A stretch of DNA of 57,594 bases from Oscillospiraceae bacterium (lineage in GTDB: Bacteria; Bacillota_A; Clostridia; Oscillospirales; Ruminococcaceae): the NCBI GenBank assembly GCA_017523995.1, contig JAFWUX010000134.1, forward strand, positions 1-57,594, given 5' to 3'. The notes beneath the pieces are model-generated. The model saw nothing but the letters and a program-made list of their open reading frames with translations, had not been told where the DNA came from and searched no databases. The translations under genes and the position numbers were made by a program. This document shows, piece by piece, positions 24,701 through 33,072 of this stretch. Position 1 is the stretch's first letter. Every line of letters starts with the position of its first letter.

Positions 24701-25345
24701 ATGATGCAATACACCGGAAAATACTGGAATATCCTGACGCCGTGGGTGAAAAAATCGCTGAAACGGCATCACGGCAGCGCATTTGCTGCGGCAGTCATGC
24801 GCGATGCAAAGCCCGTTTACCGTGATCTGCTGAACCGCATGGATGATATCGGCGCGAAAAATCCGATGGCGTCAAATGTCTACATGAGCTTTGTGTTTTT
24901 CGCGGTCTACCTTGCCGCAAAGGGAAAGCTCACTGTCGATGATCTGCGCGTGACTGCAAATGATACCGTGCAGGCGCCGATTATGAAGATCATGGGGCTG
25001 ATGATGAATCTGAACCGCCCTTCCTGCATGAGAAGTATGGATAAAATGATGCATCAGAATGCGGCGTGGCTCGATCAGCATCCGCAGTATAAGGAGAAAT
25101 CGTGGGACTTCAACTTTGATGCGAAAAAACACCGCGACGGTTTCTATTATCACTTTACGCAGTGCCCGCTGAATAACTTTGCACGGCGCGAAGGGCTGCT
25201 CGATGTTCTGCCGGTGATGTGTGATATGGATCATGAAACCGCAAAGCTGATGCATGCAAAGCTGCACCGCGCGCAGACACTTGCCTCTGGCGGCAGCATC
25301 TGCGATTACTGGTATGTCGGTGACAAAACCCGAAACCCGAAGTAG
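24701..25345 (+). CDS. L-2-amino-thiazoline-4-carboxylic acid hydrolase family protein
   Basis: A 214-residue soluble protein. The C-terminal block HFTQCPLNNFARREGLLDVLPVMCDMD...GGSICDYWYVGD matches the family named after the Pseudomonas ATC hydrolase of cysteine synthesis, with conserved Cys in CPLNNF, MCDMD and ICDYWY. In gut Firmicutes most members are uncharacterised and probably do something else. AGGGGAGAGG precedes adjacent ATGs at 24701 and 24704; I use the first. Single gene between two palindrome elements. Confidence 0.8.
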   Translation: MMQYTGKYWNILTPWVKKSLKRHHGSAFAAAVMRDAKPVYRDLLNRMDDIGAKNPMASNVYMSFVFFAVYLAAKGKLTVDDLRVTANDTVQAPIMKIMGLMMNLNRPSCMRSMDKMMHQNAAWLDQHPQYKEKSWDFNFDAKKHRDGFYYHFTQCPLNNFARREGLLDVLPVMCDMDHETAKLMHAKLHRAQTLASGGSICDYWYVGDKTRNPK

Positions 25346-25354
25346 CGCGAAAGA

Positions 25355-25577
25355 GGTATCGCTGCGCGATGATTTAGAATGGGGGCTGCTCGCCCCCAGA
25401 CCCCATGTTTATGTAGAGATGTGAGAAAGCCGCCCCCATTTACGCGAATCGGAGCGGCTTTTTCATATCAATACATAAAAGCGGGATTCTTAAGGGCTAG
25501 TGAACCTTTGGCGGGGTTTGGGGCACAGTTTGCGCAGCAATACTGTAAGACCCCATTACAAATCCGTCGGAGACACC
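25355..25577. repeat. Palindrome-rich element, full copy after the 24701 gene
   Basis: About 223 bp. The left end GGTATCGCTGCGCGATGATT is the variant also seen at the right end of copy 1, and the right end is AATCCGTCGGAGACACC. Inside are GGGGGC-TGCTC-GCCCCC, the AGCCGCCCCC..GGAGCGGCT terminator hairpin, CTTAAGGGCTAGTGAACC and a GGGGCACAGTTTGC..ACTGTAAGACCCC block. It starts 9 bp after the stop codon. Confidence 0.85.
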
Positions 25578-25589
25578 GATAAAAAGATG

Positions 25590-25923
25590 TATCCGCTGCG
25601 CGGATGCTATTTATAAATGGGCGCCTCTATCGCAGGCGCCCAAGCCCCCGAGCTCTTATTACGCTAGGGAGTTTCGCTCTCTGCGGAGAGCGACAAGGGC
25701 TCTGCCCTTGACCCGCGAGCTTTTGAAAAAGCTCGACCAAAACTTTTATATTGGCGCTCCGGCAGCGTGTTTTGTATTTAGCTGCGCAATAGAGAACCGC
25801 TCCCATTCACGAAAACAGGAGCGACTTCATCCAATCCACACATAAACATGGGGTCTGGGGATAATATCCCCAGCGAGGGGGTTGGGGGCGAGCAGCCCCC
25901 ATTCCAAATCCGTCGGAGACACC
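25590..25923. repeat. Palindrome-rich element, long form, inverted, abutting the flavin reductase stop
   Basis: In reverse complement it carries the same string as 10594-10876: GGTGTCTCCGACGGATTTG, GGGGGC..GCCCCC, CTGGGGATATTATCCCCAG, the GAAGTCGCTCC..GGGAGCGG hairpin, AGCTTTTTCAAAAGCT, AAGGGCAGAGCCCTT, TCGCTCT..AGAGCGA, and GGGCGCCTGCG..AGGCGCCC. Its end at 25923 directly touches the stop codon of the minus-strand gene (25924-25926). Confidence 0.85.
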
Positions 25924-26508
25924 TTATTTCCGCGGCTTCAGGGGCTTTTTCTTTTTGCGGACGGAGAATCCGAATTCGCCGCATTTGCGCCCGAGCGCAA
26001 AATATTCGCCGTGTGCGTAGGCGAGAAGACCGCTCTGCTGCAGATTGAGCTTGCCCTTGCTGTCCACATAGCGGCTGTCGGCGGCGGTGCCGATAATCTC
26101 CGCGAGGAACATATCATGCGTGCCGAGCGGCAGAATCTGCGTGACGCGGCACGAGAGACTGACCGGCGCTTCATCAAGCACGGGGACACTGCCCTGTTCC
26201 GGCATCACAAGATGCAGGCCGCATTTCGCGATTTTATCCGTATCGCGCCCCGACCGCACGCCGCAGAAATCAACCGCTTTGACAAGCGCCGTTGTCGGCA
26301 GGTTGATCGCAAATTCGCCGTTTTCCTTGATGATATTGTAGGAGTGGCGCGTCGGGCGCACCGAGATATAGGTCATCGGCGGATGCGTGCAGCAGATGCC
26401 TGTCCACGCAACGGTCAGGATATTGGGATGCTCCATTGTGCCGCATGTCACGAGCACGGGCGGCACCGGTGCGAGCATCGCGCCGCCGTTCCAGTAGATT
26501 TTTTCCAT
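25924..26508 (-). CDS. Flavin reductase family protein (FMN-binding split barrel)
   Basis: A 194-residue flavoprotein. The N-terminal block PVPPVLVTCGTMEHPNILTVAWTG and the central PTRHSYNIIKENGEFAINLPT are typical of the flavin reductase-like domain. The end is basic (VRKKKKPLKPRK). It probably binds FMN; the electron acceptor is unknown. CAGGGAGAGAAC precedes the ATG. Third gene of a probable deoB-peptidase-flavoprotein unit. Confidence 0.9.
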   Translation of the reverse strand: MEKIYWNGGAMLAPVPPVLVTCGTMEHPNILTVAWTGICCTHPPMTYISVRPTRHSYNIIKENGEFAINLPTTALVKAVDFCGVRSGRDTDKIAKCGLHLVMPEQGSVPVLDEAPVSLSCRVTQILPLGTHDMFLAEIIGTAADSRYVDSKGKLNLQQSGLLAYAHGEYFALGRKCGEFGFSVRKKKKPLKPRK

Positions 26509-26544
26509 GTTCTCTCCCTGCGGATGATGCCCGTCTGCAAGGTC

Positions 26545-27036
26545 TCATGTGATCACAATAAAAATAGTCAGATTGACAATCAACATGCAAACGGATATCA
26601 GCTTTATCAGCATACTGTTGTGAAAATACTTGCTGACCAGATACAGATCGCCGCTTCCGGCAAAGGCGCAAAGCACTGCATAGCCTGCGTCGCTCATCAG
26701 GAATACTGCGGACAGCACCCAGAAGAACAGCTTACAAAGATTCACCGGCAGCAGCAGATAGATCAGCACAAATATGTATGCAGCCAGCGTTGTCCCGATG
26801 ATTCCGGCAAGGTTCATCATGATCCATTGCTTCGGGATGCTGTGATCGCTGTTCCGGATGACCGCATCCTCATCCTGAAATGTCACTTTTGTTCCGCCGT
26901 GATGCGAGAACCATGTGACATGTTCAACGGATAAACCGACGCACTTTCCGACCGCGAGATGCAGCATCTCATGGATGAAATGCTGCATCATTCCTGAGAT
27001 CAGCAAAAATAGCGTAATGATCAAAAAGGTTTTCAT
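26545..27036 (-). CDS. Putative membrane zinc metallopeptidase
   Basis: A 163-residue polytopic membrane protein with about four hydrophobic segments. The first carries an HExxH-type motif (HFIHEMLHLAVGK, about residues 19-31), as in M50-like intramembrane or DUF3267 peptidases. A second metal-ligand motif is not certain. It lies 58 bp after deoB and 36 bp before the flavin reductase gene. Substrate unknown. Confidence 0.7.
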   Translation of the reverse strand: MKTFLIITLFLLISGMMQHFIHEMLHLAVGKCVGLSVEHVTWFSHHGGTKVTFQDEDAVIRNSDHSIPKQWIMMNLAGIIGTTLAAYIFVLIYLLLPVNLCKLFFWVLSAVFLMSDAGYAVLCAFAGSGDLYLVSKYFHNSMLIKLISVCMLIVNLTIFIVIT

Positions 27037-27094
27037 GATGTTTCCATATCAGCTGCGCGTGATTTCCCATTCGGGATTTCATATGCGTTCCCCG

Positions 27095-28252
27095 TCAGAG
27101 TTCGCACGCGGTGCCTGCAAACTTTGATGCATCGACGCCGAGCCATTTGCAGACGGTCTGCCCGATATCGGAAAAGCCTTCGCGGATGCCGAGATTCTGC
27201 GGCTTCACCTGCTTGCCGTACATCAGCACGGGGATGTATTCGCGGGTGTGATCGGTGCCGTGAGCAGCCGGATCGCAGCCGTGGTCGGCGGTGAGGATCA
27301 GCAGATCATCGTCGCGGAGCTGCGGCAAAAGTGCGCCGAGCTGCGCATCAAAGACATTGAGCGCTTCGGTGTAGCCTGCGATATCGCGGCGGTGACCGTA
27401 GGCGCTGTCAAACTCCACGAGATTGACAAAGCACAGCCCCTCGAAATCGCGCGCGGTGAGCTGCAGCGTTTTGCCCATGCCGTCATCATTGGAAACGGTG
27501 CGGCTGCCTTCGGAGATGCCCTGTCCGTTGAAGATATCCGCGATTTTGCCGACGGAGATCACCTTCTGACCGGCTGCCTGAATTGCATCGAGCACTGTCG
27601 GGGCAAACGGGGATACCGAATAATCGTGGCGGTTTGCCGTCCGCTTGAAATCGGGATATTCGCCGACAAACGGTCTTGCGATGATCCGCCCGACGGCATA
27701 TTCGCCCTGCATGATCTCACGCGCCTTTTCGCAGATTTTGTAAAGCTCCGGCACGGGGATCAGGTCCTCATGCGCGGCGATCTGCAGGACGCTGTCGGCA
27801 GAGGTGTAGACGATCAGCGCGCCGGTTTCCAGATGCTCTCTGCCGTAATCGCGGATGACCTCTGTGCCGGAATACGGCAGATTGCAGAGGATATCCCTGC
27901 CGGTTGCCGCTTTGAGTGCATCGAGCACGGGCTGCGGAAAGCCCTCCGGATAGGTTTTCATCGGGATTGTCGAGATCAGTCCGGCGATCTCCCAGTGTCC
28001 GGTGGTGGTATCCTTGCCTGCGGAGCGCTCCGCGCATTTGCCGTATGCGGCGCAGGGCGATTCTGCCGGTGTCCCGACGCCGATGCCGTCGATATTGAAC
28101 AATCCCATGCGCGCAAGATTCGGCACATGGAGCTTTCCGGAATCATAGCAGCTCCGGATGGTATGCGAGCCCTCGTCCCCGAATCTGCCTGCATCGGGCA
28201 GTTCGCCGCATCCGCAGCTGTCCAGTACGATCAAAAATACACGCTTTGCCAT
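27095..28252 (-). CDS. deoB: Phosphopentomutase
   Basis: A 385-residue alkaline-phosphatase superfamily enzyme that interconverts (deoxy)ribose 1- and 5-phosphates in nucleoside salvage. It begins RVFLIVLDSCGCGELPDAG, with the metal/phosphoacceptor region GKDTTTGHWEIAGL in the middle and the metal site LTADHGCDPAAHGTDHTREY near the end. GGGAGG precedes ATG 28252. It works downstream of pyrimidine-nucleoside phosphorylase (pdp, 52236 in this window), though they are not linked. Confidence 0.97.
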   Translation of the reverse strand: MAKRVFLIVLDSCGCGELPDAGRFGDEGSHTIRSCYDSGKLHVPNLARMGLFNIDGIGVGTPAESPCAAYGKCAERSAGKDTTTGHWEIAGLISTIPMKTYPEGFPQPVLDALKAATGRDILCNLPYSGTEVIRDYGREHLETGALIVYTSADSVLQIAAHEDLIPVPELYKICEKAREIMQGEYAVGRIIARPFVGEYPDFKRTANRHDYSVSPFAPTVLDAIQAAGQKVISVGKIADIFNGQGISEGSRTVSNDDGMGKTLQLTARDFEGLCFVNLVEFDSAYGHRRDIAGYTEALNVFDAQLGALLPQLRDDDLLILTADHGCDPAAHGTDHTREYIPVLMYGKQVKPQNLGIREGFSDIGQTVCKWLGVDASKFAGTACEL

Positions 28253-28300
28253 AACTACGCCTCCCGTACAATCCCGCTTTCCCGCGGTTCAGTTTTCTCT

Positions 28301-28329
28301 ATTATACCATATTTTTCTCCAAAGCACAA
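28301..28329 (-). promoter_or_regulatory. deoB promoter
   Basis: Minus strand: TTGTGC (28324-28329), 17 bp, perfect TATAAT (28301-28306), about 50 bp before the start codon. Confidence 0.85.
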
Positions 28330-28333
28330 CCGG

Positions 28334-28475
28334 TTTTGAAGTTGGAAATTAGAAATGAGAAAATAGAAATGAGAAATTGCGGTATGCGCTGCGCGCACGG
28401 ATTTGAAATAGTGAGCAGTGAGCAGAGAGGAGTGAGAAGATGCGGTATCCGCTGCGCGGATGATCTTATAAATGG
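28334..28475. repeat. Purine-rich GAAATTAGAAATGAG-type element
   Basis: Direct repeats of GAAATTAGAAATGAGAAA and AGAAATGAGAAATTGCGGTAT, then GCGCTGCGCGCACGGATTTGAA, AGTGAGCAGTGAGCAGAGAGGAGTGAGAA and GCGGTATCCGCTGCGCGGATGAT. Related sequences occur at 34817-35056, 46101-46230 and 55313-55365. No coding potential. Confidence 0.75.
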
Positions 28476-28493
28476 TCCTTTGTCAGCTATGGA

Positions 28494-28965
28494 AAATTGG
28501 ATGCGGGCACTGCCCACAGTAGATTATAAAAAGTGCGATTGATTCACGAACACACGATGAAACCGACAAACACAAAACAGACCTTTCGCAAATTGGAGGC
28601 GGGCACTGCCCGCGCAAATTGGATGCAGGCACAGCCAACTTCGATTGATTCATGAACACACAATGAAGATATCAAACACAAAACAGACCTTTAGCAAATT
28701 GGATGCGGGCACTACCCGCCACTGCCCGCCGCTGCCCACAGTAGATTATAAAAAGTGCGATTGATTCATGAACACACGATGAAACCGGCAAACACAAAAC
28801 AGACCTTTAGCAAATTGGAGGCGGGCACTGCCCGCCACTGCCCGCCGCTGCCCACAGTAGATTATAAAAAGTGCGATTGATTCATGAACACAAGATGAAA
28901 CCCGCATACACAAAACAGACCTTTAGCAAATTGGAGGCGGGCATTGCCCGCCGCTGCACCTAAAT
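28494..28965. repeat. Tandem array, four copies of about 116 bp
   Basis: The landmark GATTGATTCA recurs at 28537, 28643, 28759 and 28875 (steps 106, 116, 116). Each unit contains GTAGATTATAAAAAGTGC, an AACACA..GATGAAA block, CACAAAACAGACCTTTAGCAA and an ATTGG(A)(G/T)GCGGGCACTGCCCGC palindrome. The third and fourth units are nearly identical. The second lacks the ATTATAAAAAG part. No spacer diversity and no ORF. It fills most of the deoB to 29035 gap. Confidence 0.88.
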
Positions 28966-28985
28966 GCCGCGGGGTGCATATGATA
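28958..28985 (+). promoter_or_regulatory. Possible sigma-K-type promoter of the BclA-like gene
   Basis: CATATGATA (28977-28985) fits the mother-cell -10 consensus CATANNNTA, and an AC at 28958-28959 lies 17 bp upstream, as in sigma-K promoters. No sigma-A promoter is visible between the tandem array and the gene. The consensus is short, so chance is possible. Confidence 0.4.
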
Positions 28986-29034
28986 CAGTACAGACAAAAC
29001 TGTCTGAAATCACATCAGAAAAGAGTGATGATTC

Positions 29035-29577
29035 ATGATGATTGACGCAAGCCTCGGCAGAGCAGCCTGCTGCGGGTTCCCCGGCGGTTTTCCGCAGCCG
29101 CCGGTACCGCCGGTTCTGCTGCCGCGCACCGAACCGGATGCAATCCAGATTCAGCTCGCAACTGCGCAGACCGCCCTCGCAAACGGCGCCGCAATCCCGC
29201 TGAGCGGTGTCACCCGCGTGATCGGGAACGGGCTCAGTTTCGATGCCGCAAACCACGCCGTCGCGGTCAATGAAGCGGGTGTCTACGCCTTCGACTGGCA
29301 TGTGCTGGTGCAGAGCGCCGCCGCAGAGGATCCCGTGATCGCGCTGCAGTCGCTCGATGGGCAGAACGTGCTCGGGCTTTCCGGCACGCTTGCCGCAGCT
29401 GCCGCAAACGGTACTGTCCTCAGCGGTGCAGCGGTCGCCGCGCTGCCTGCCGGTACCTCGTGGGTGCTGGTGAATGCCTCCGGCGGCGCGATTGATATTC
29501 CGGTCGCAGGGACAGCGCCTGCTTCGTTTGCAGCCGTCCTGACCGTTGCCGAAATCTCCGGCTCCGGCAGAAGATAA
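29035..29577 (+). CDS. BclA/C1q-like jelly-roll protein, possible spore-surface protein
   Basis: 180 residues. A short head (ACCGFPGGFPQPPVPPVLLPR) with a Cys pair and Gly/Pro-rich stretch is followed by a domain of about 140 residues, rich in Ala, Gly and Val (VNEAGVYAFDWHVLV, VLSGAAVAALPAGTSWVLVNASGG, ending APASFAAVLTVAEI). This is the pattern of the C-terminal beta jelly roll of exosporium BclA and related collagen-like proteins, here without a long GXX collagen region. No signal peptide, which suits assembly from the mother cell. ATGs at 29035 and 29038 are both possible. An element begins directly at the stop codon. Confidence 0.72.
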   Translation: MMIDASLGRAACCGFPGGFPQPPVPPVLLPRTEPDAIQIQLATAQTALANGAAIPLSGVTRVIGNGLSFDAANHAVAVNEAGVYAFDWHVLVQSAAAEDPVIALQSLDGQNVLGLSGTLAAAAANGTVLSGAAVAALPAGTSWVLVNASGGAIDIPVAGTAPASFAAVLTVAEISGSGRR

Positions 29578-29690
29578 GGTGTCTCCGCCGGATCTATATT
29601 GAGGGCTCTGCTCTCAAACTCCCGCTTTTATGTGCAAATATGACAAAGCCGCTCCGGTTCAGCGTGATGGGAGCGGCTTCGTTTTTCTCT
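29578..29690. repeat. Palindrome-rich element, short copy with terminator
   Basis: It begins GGTGTCTCCGCCGGATC immediately after the TAA of the preceding gene, then GAGGGCTCTGCTCTC, and ends in AAGCCGCTCC..GGAGCGGCTT (29646-29655 and 29670-29679) with CGTTTTT. Lies between convergent genes. Confidence 0.8.
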
Positions 29691-29707
29691 ATTCACTCGA
29701 TTCCGGT

Positions 29708-30163
29708 TCAGCGGTTTGTTCCGGTGAGTTCCTGCCGGCGGCGGAGCAGCTCATCGGTCAGGTGCTGCAGGATCGCATCCTCATGCGCGGTGATCCAGCG
29801 GTCGATCTCCTCCGATTCGGTAATCCATTCTTCCGGATAGTCAAAATCCGCCTGATACTGCGGCGCCTGATAATCATGGATGCCCTTTTGCAGCATCGCG
29901 GCAAGCTCTGCAAATCCGCTCTGTTCCAGATAACCGACCGCTGCCTGCACATCCTGCTGCGGGGTCGCCTCGTAAAACGTCCAGACGCCGCTGCGCAGAG
30001 ATGTCCCGAGCCAGCCGGATACAATCAGAAATGCGTTGACAAACGGCAGTCCGCGGAGCGATGCATCCGCATAAAACTTCCGGAAGAACTCCGCCTGTAC
30101 CGACACCGCTTCGGTGCTGCTGACAGCGGATTCCAGCATCGAAAACAAGATTTCAAAATCCAT
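29708..30163 (-). CDS. Hypothetical protein (DMP19/DUF4375-like)
   Basis: A 151-residue soluble acidic protein. The segment LRSGVWTFYEATPQQDVQAAVGYLEQSGFAELAAML resembles DMP19-type (DUF4375) modules, where a WxFY.. segment precedes a helical stretch; I hold this loosely. CTGAGGTAAG precedes the ATG, which lies 9 bp after the stop of the oxidoreductase gene, so the two are probably co-transcribed. Confidence 0.65.
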   Translation of the reverse strand: MDFEILFSMLESAVSSTEAVSVQAEFFRKFYADASLRGLPFVNAFLIVSGWLGTSLRSGVWTFYEATPQQDVQAAVGYLEQSGFAELAAMLQKGIHDYQAPQYQADFDYPEEWITESEEIDRWITAHEDAILQHLTDELLRRRQELTGTNR

Positions 30164-30172
30164 ATGCTTACC

Positions 30173-31762
30173 TCAGATCGTCTGCAGAATCATCTCGGCG
30201 CAGCGGATGCCGTCCACTGCAGCCGAAACGATGCCGCCTGCATAGCCCGCGCCCTCGCCGCAGGGATATAATCCGTGTACTGTTTCCGCCTCCAGTGTCT
30301 CCGGATTGCGCAGAATCCGGACAGGGGAGGAGCTGCGCGTTTCCGGCGCCGTCAGGACGGCATCGGGCTGTACGAATCCGCGGAGCTGCCGTTCCAGCAG
30401 CGGAATGCCCTTGCGGAGCGCATCGCAGACGACTTCCGGCAGACAGCTTTCCGGTCTTGCAAAGACTGTCCCCAGCGGATAGCTCGGCTGCACTTCGCCG
30501 AACGCCTGCGACTGCTGCCCTTTAAGAAAATCCGCGAGCAGCGTGACCGGTGCTTTGCCTGTCCCGCCGCCTGCGGCATACGCTGCGTGCTCGATTCTGC
30601 GCTGCAGTTCGACGCCTGCGAGCACATCCTCCGAGCCGAAATCTGCGGGGGTGATACCGACGAGCAGCGCACTGTTCGCGTTCTCCGCATCACGGGCAAA
30701 GCAGCTCATGCCGTTTGTGACAACGGTCTCCGGCTCGGATGCCGCCGCCTGTACCGTGCCGCCCGGACACATGCAGAATGAGTACACGCCGCGCCCCTCC
30801 GGTGTATGCGCCGAGACCTTGTAGCTTGCCGCACCGAGCGCCGGATGTCCCGCCGCTTTGCCGTAGCAGAGGCGGTCGATTTCACGCTGTCTGTGCTCAA
30901 TCCGGACGCCGAGCGAAAACGGCTTTTGCGCCATCGGCAGGCGCATGTCACGGAGCATTGCAAAGATATCGCGCGCGCTGTGCCCGACGGCGAGAATCAC
31001 ATGGTCAGTGCGCAGAGAATGCGTTTCTCCGTTCTGCACATATTCGACCGAGACGATGCTGCCGCCTGCGACGGTCAGTCCCGTGCATTTTGCAGAGAAC
31101 AGCACCGTGCCGCCCGCCTGCTCAATCCGCCTGCGCAGATTCGGGATGCAGACTGCGAGCCTGTCCGTGCCGATATGCGGCTTTGCCTGCCAGAGAATCT
31201 CCTCCGGCGCACCGCAGTCCGCAAAGGTCTGCAAAACCTGCCGGATGCGCGGATCCTTTGTGCCGGTATTGAGCTTGCCGTCCGAGAAGGTGCCCGCGCC
31301 GCCCTCGCCGAACTGCACATTGCATTCCGGATCGAGGCTGCCGGTCAGCTGATACTGCCGCACCGACTTCTGCCGCTCCGCAACGCATTTGCCGCGCTCG
31401 AGCAGGACAGGCGCCAGCCCTGCCTGTGCAAGTATCCATGCCGCAAAAAGTCCTGCGGGACCTGCACCGATCACAACCGGACGGTGCGGCAGCGCCGCAG
31501 ATCTGTACTGCGGCATGCAGAACGGCTGTACCTGCTGAATATTTGTATTCTTCGGCAGACGCTTCAGAACCGCTGTGTCATTTGCCGTGCTGACATCCGC
31601 CGTCACGATGAAATGCACCTGTTTGCGCGCATCAACGGCGCGGCGGATCAGTTTCAGTGCTTTGATCTCCTGCGGTCTGATGTGCAGCGCTTTTGCCGCC
31701 TGCGCCCGCAGCATCTCCTCTGTATAATCCAGCGGCAGCGGGAGATTCGGAATCCGCAGCAT
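30173..31762 (-). CDS. FAD-dependent oxidoreductase of the uncharacterised NAD(P)/FAD protein group
   Basis: A 529-residue flavoprotein. An N-terminal region of about 90 residues (RRAVDARKQVHFIVTADV) precedes the Rossmann motif PVVIGAGPAGLFAAWILAQAG. Further marks are FGEGGAGTFSDGKLNTGTKD, GHSARDIF and the FAD-closing GLYPCGEGAGYAGGIVSAAVDG. This is the layout of bacterial proteins annotated as FAD-dependent dehydrogenases with no known substrate. It lies 60 bp downstream of the acetyltransferase. Confidence 0.9.
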   Translation of the reverse strand: MLRIPNLPLPLDYTEEMLRAQAAKALHIRPQEIKALKLIRRAVDARKQVHFIVTADVSTANDTAVLKRLPKNTNIQQVQPFCMPQYRSAALPHRPVVIGAGPAGLFAAWILAQAGLAPVLLERGKCVAERQKSVRQYQLTGSLDPECNVQFGEGGAGTFSDGKLNTGTKDPRIRQVLQTFADCGAPEEILWQAKPHIGTDRLAVCIPNLRRRIEQAGGTVLFSAKCTGLTVAGGSIVSVEYVQNGETHSLRTDHVILAVGHSARDIFAMLRDMRLPMAQKPFSLGVRIEHRQREIDRLCYGKAAGHPALGAASYKVSAHTPEGRGVYSFCMCPGGTVQAAASEPETVVTNGMSCFARDAENANSALLVGITPADFGSEDVLAGVELQRRIEHAAYAAGGGTGKAPVTLLADFLKGQQSQAFGEVQPSYPLGTVFARPESCLPEVVCDALRKGIPLLERQLRGFVQPDAVLTAPETRSSSPVRILRNPETLEAETVHGLYPCGEGAGYAGGIVSAAVDGIRCAEMILQTI

Positions 31763-31822
31763 GTGTCACACCTCCTGTATCAGAACGGGCAGCACAGATT
31801 GCGCCGTGCTGCCCCGTCAATA

Positions 31823-32395
31823 TTATGCGCCGGCATATCCGGCTTCGTATTCGCTTCGCAGCATCGAAAAATAATGTCTGCCGATGTATGCACCGTCCAT
31901 GTAAAAGTAATCGCGCAGCGTGCCCTCAAAGGTAAAGCCGCATTTTTCGATCACCCGCCGTGACGGCTGATTGATCGTCTTTGTGCAGATTTGTACCTTG
32001 TGCAGGTTCATCTGCTCAAAGCCGAACCGGATCACTGCCTTGGTCGCTTCGGTCGCATAGCCGCGGCACTGGAACGCAGCGCCGATGCAGTATTCGATCT
32101 CCGCGAAGTGGTTTTTGCTGTCCACAAGGAAATAGGCAATCTGCCCGATGCATTCGCCGTTCTCTTTGGAGATGACCGCCCAGCGGTATTTATCATCGTT
32201 TGCATAGGCGCTGATGTATGTTTCCAGCAGCCCCGTGACAGCCTCCTTCGTCTCATAGACAGGCTCGGAATAGAGCGACTGCACCTTTTCATCCGATGCC
32301 CAGTTTTTCAGGACGGCGTCTGTATCATCCAGTGTGAAGCGGCGCAGAATCAGCCGCTCTGTCTCGATTGTTTGTGTTCCGGTGTGTGTCAGCAT
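31823..32395 (-). CDS. GNAT-family N-acetyltransferase (RimJ/RimL type)
   Basis: 190 residues. Opening TIETERLILRRFTLDDTDAVLKNWASDEKV and the acetyl-CoA loop FQCRGYATEATKAVIRFGFEQM are typical of the RimJ/RimL-like branch, followed by VIEKCGFTFEGTLRDY. AGGAGA supports ATG 32395; an ATG six codons earlier (32413) overlaps the preceding stop as ATGA and is also possible. The substrate may be a ribosomal protein N-terminus or a small amine. Confidence 0.88.
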   Translation of the reverse strand: MLTHTGTQTIETERLILRRFTLDDTDAVLKNWASDEKVQSLYSEPVYETKEAVTGLLETYISAYANDDKYRWAVISKENGECIGQIAYFLVDSKNHFAEIEYCIGAAFQCRGYATEATKAVIRFGFEQMNLHKVQICTKTINQPSRRVIEKCGFTFEGTLRDYFYMDGAYIGRHYFSMLRSEYEAGYAGA

Positions 32396-32409
32396 GATAA
32401 AGTCTCCTG

Positions 32410-32829
32410 TCATGTAATCGGAAAGTCCTCTGTTTTCAGATCGCAGTAATACCGCCCGTTTTCGGCAGTAAACCGCAAAACGCAGTAATCGGGATCGGTC
32501 ACGCCGTCCTTATAAAACATTGTATCACCCCTGCGCCAGATCATATCCTTAGTCTCCTGATCGGTCAGCACTTCCATTTTGCCTGTCAGCATAACGCCCG
32601 TGTATTTTATCAGACCTTTGTGATAAAAATAGATGCAGGCATTCGGATTCTCCAGATATTGCCCGACTCTCATGGAGGAAGTATTCGTCGAAAAGTAAAA
32701 CTGACGAAGTCCGTCGATTTTGCGCGGCTTCAGCATCGCCTTTACATTCGGGAATCCTGCTGCATCAACTGAGCAGATCAGGACAACCTTCTGTTTTCGG
32801 ACAAATGCTGCGATCTGATTGTAATTCAT
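32410..32829 (-). CDS. Pyridoxamine 5'-phosphate oxidase-like protein
   Basis: A 139-residue FMN split-barrel protein: VLICSVDAAGFPNVKAMLKPRK, FYFSTNTSSMRVGQYLENPNACIYFYH and GVMLTGKMEVLTDQETK. The size and motifs match small general-stress FMN-binding proteins rather than true PdxH. GAGGAAA before the ATG. It overlaps the start region of the acetyltransferase, so the genes 32829-29708 form one direction of transcription. Confidence 0.88.
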   Translation of the reverse strand: MNYNQIAAFVRKQKVVLICSVDAAGFPNVKAMLKPRKIDGLRQFYFSTNTSSMRVGQYLENPNACIYFYHKGLIKYTGVMLTGKMEVLTDQETKDMIWRRGDTMFYKDGVTDPDYCVLRFTAENGRYYCDLKTEDFPIT

Positions 32830-32854
32830 TCGATTTCCTCATAAAACAACGGCT

Positions 32855-33065
32855 GGAGCTGATATCCCCGGCAGGGACTTGGCGGAGCTCTTTTCACGCG
32901 AAAGATTTTCGTTTGCTGCGACGAGCAACCCAAACTTTCGGGATGTGCTGCGCCGAAAGCATAGCAACTGCATTTTATTCATCCTCAAAACGGGGTCTGG
33001 GGATAATATCCCCAGCGAGGGGTTTGGGGGCGCGCAGCCCCCATTACAAATCCATCGGAGATACC
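32855..33065. repeat. Palindrome-rich element, degraded copy, inverted
   Basis: The right part is clear: GGGGTCTGGGGATAATATCC, CCAGCGAGGGGTTTGGGGGC, GCGCAGCCCCC and AATCCATCGGAGATACC, ending 7 bp from the trpB stop. The left part (32855-32985) keeps CGAAAGATTTTCG and a GCTGCGACGAGCAA stretch but no clear inverted end. Confidence 0.75.
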
Positions 33066-33072
33066 GCTATCC

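Noticed and set aside
27248..28339. 363-codon plus-strand frame opposite deoB
   Set aside because: It is the shadow of deoB, whose motifs and ribosome site are clear. No plus-strand promoter or ribosome site.
28494..28965. CRISPR array
   Set aside because: The repeats are contiguous 106-116 bp units without unique spacers of constant length, and no cas gene is in the window. The same applies to 37191-37540.
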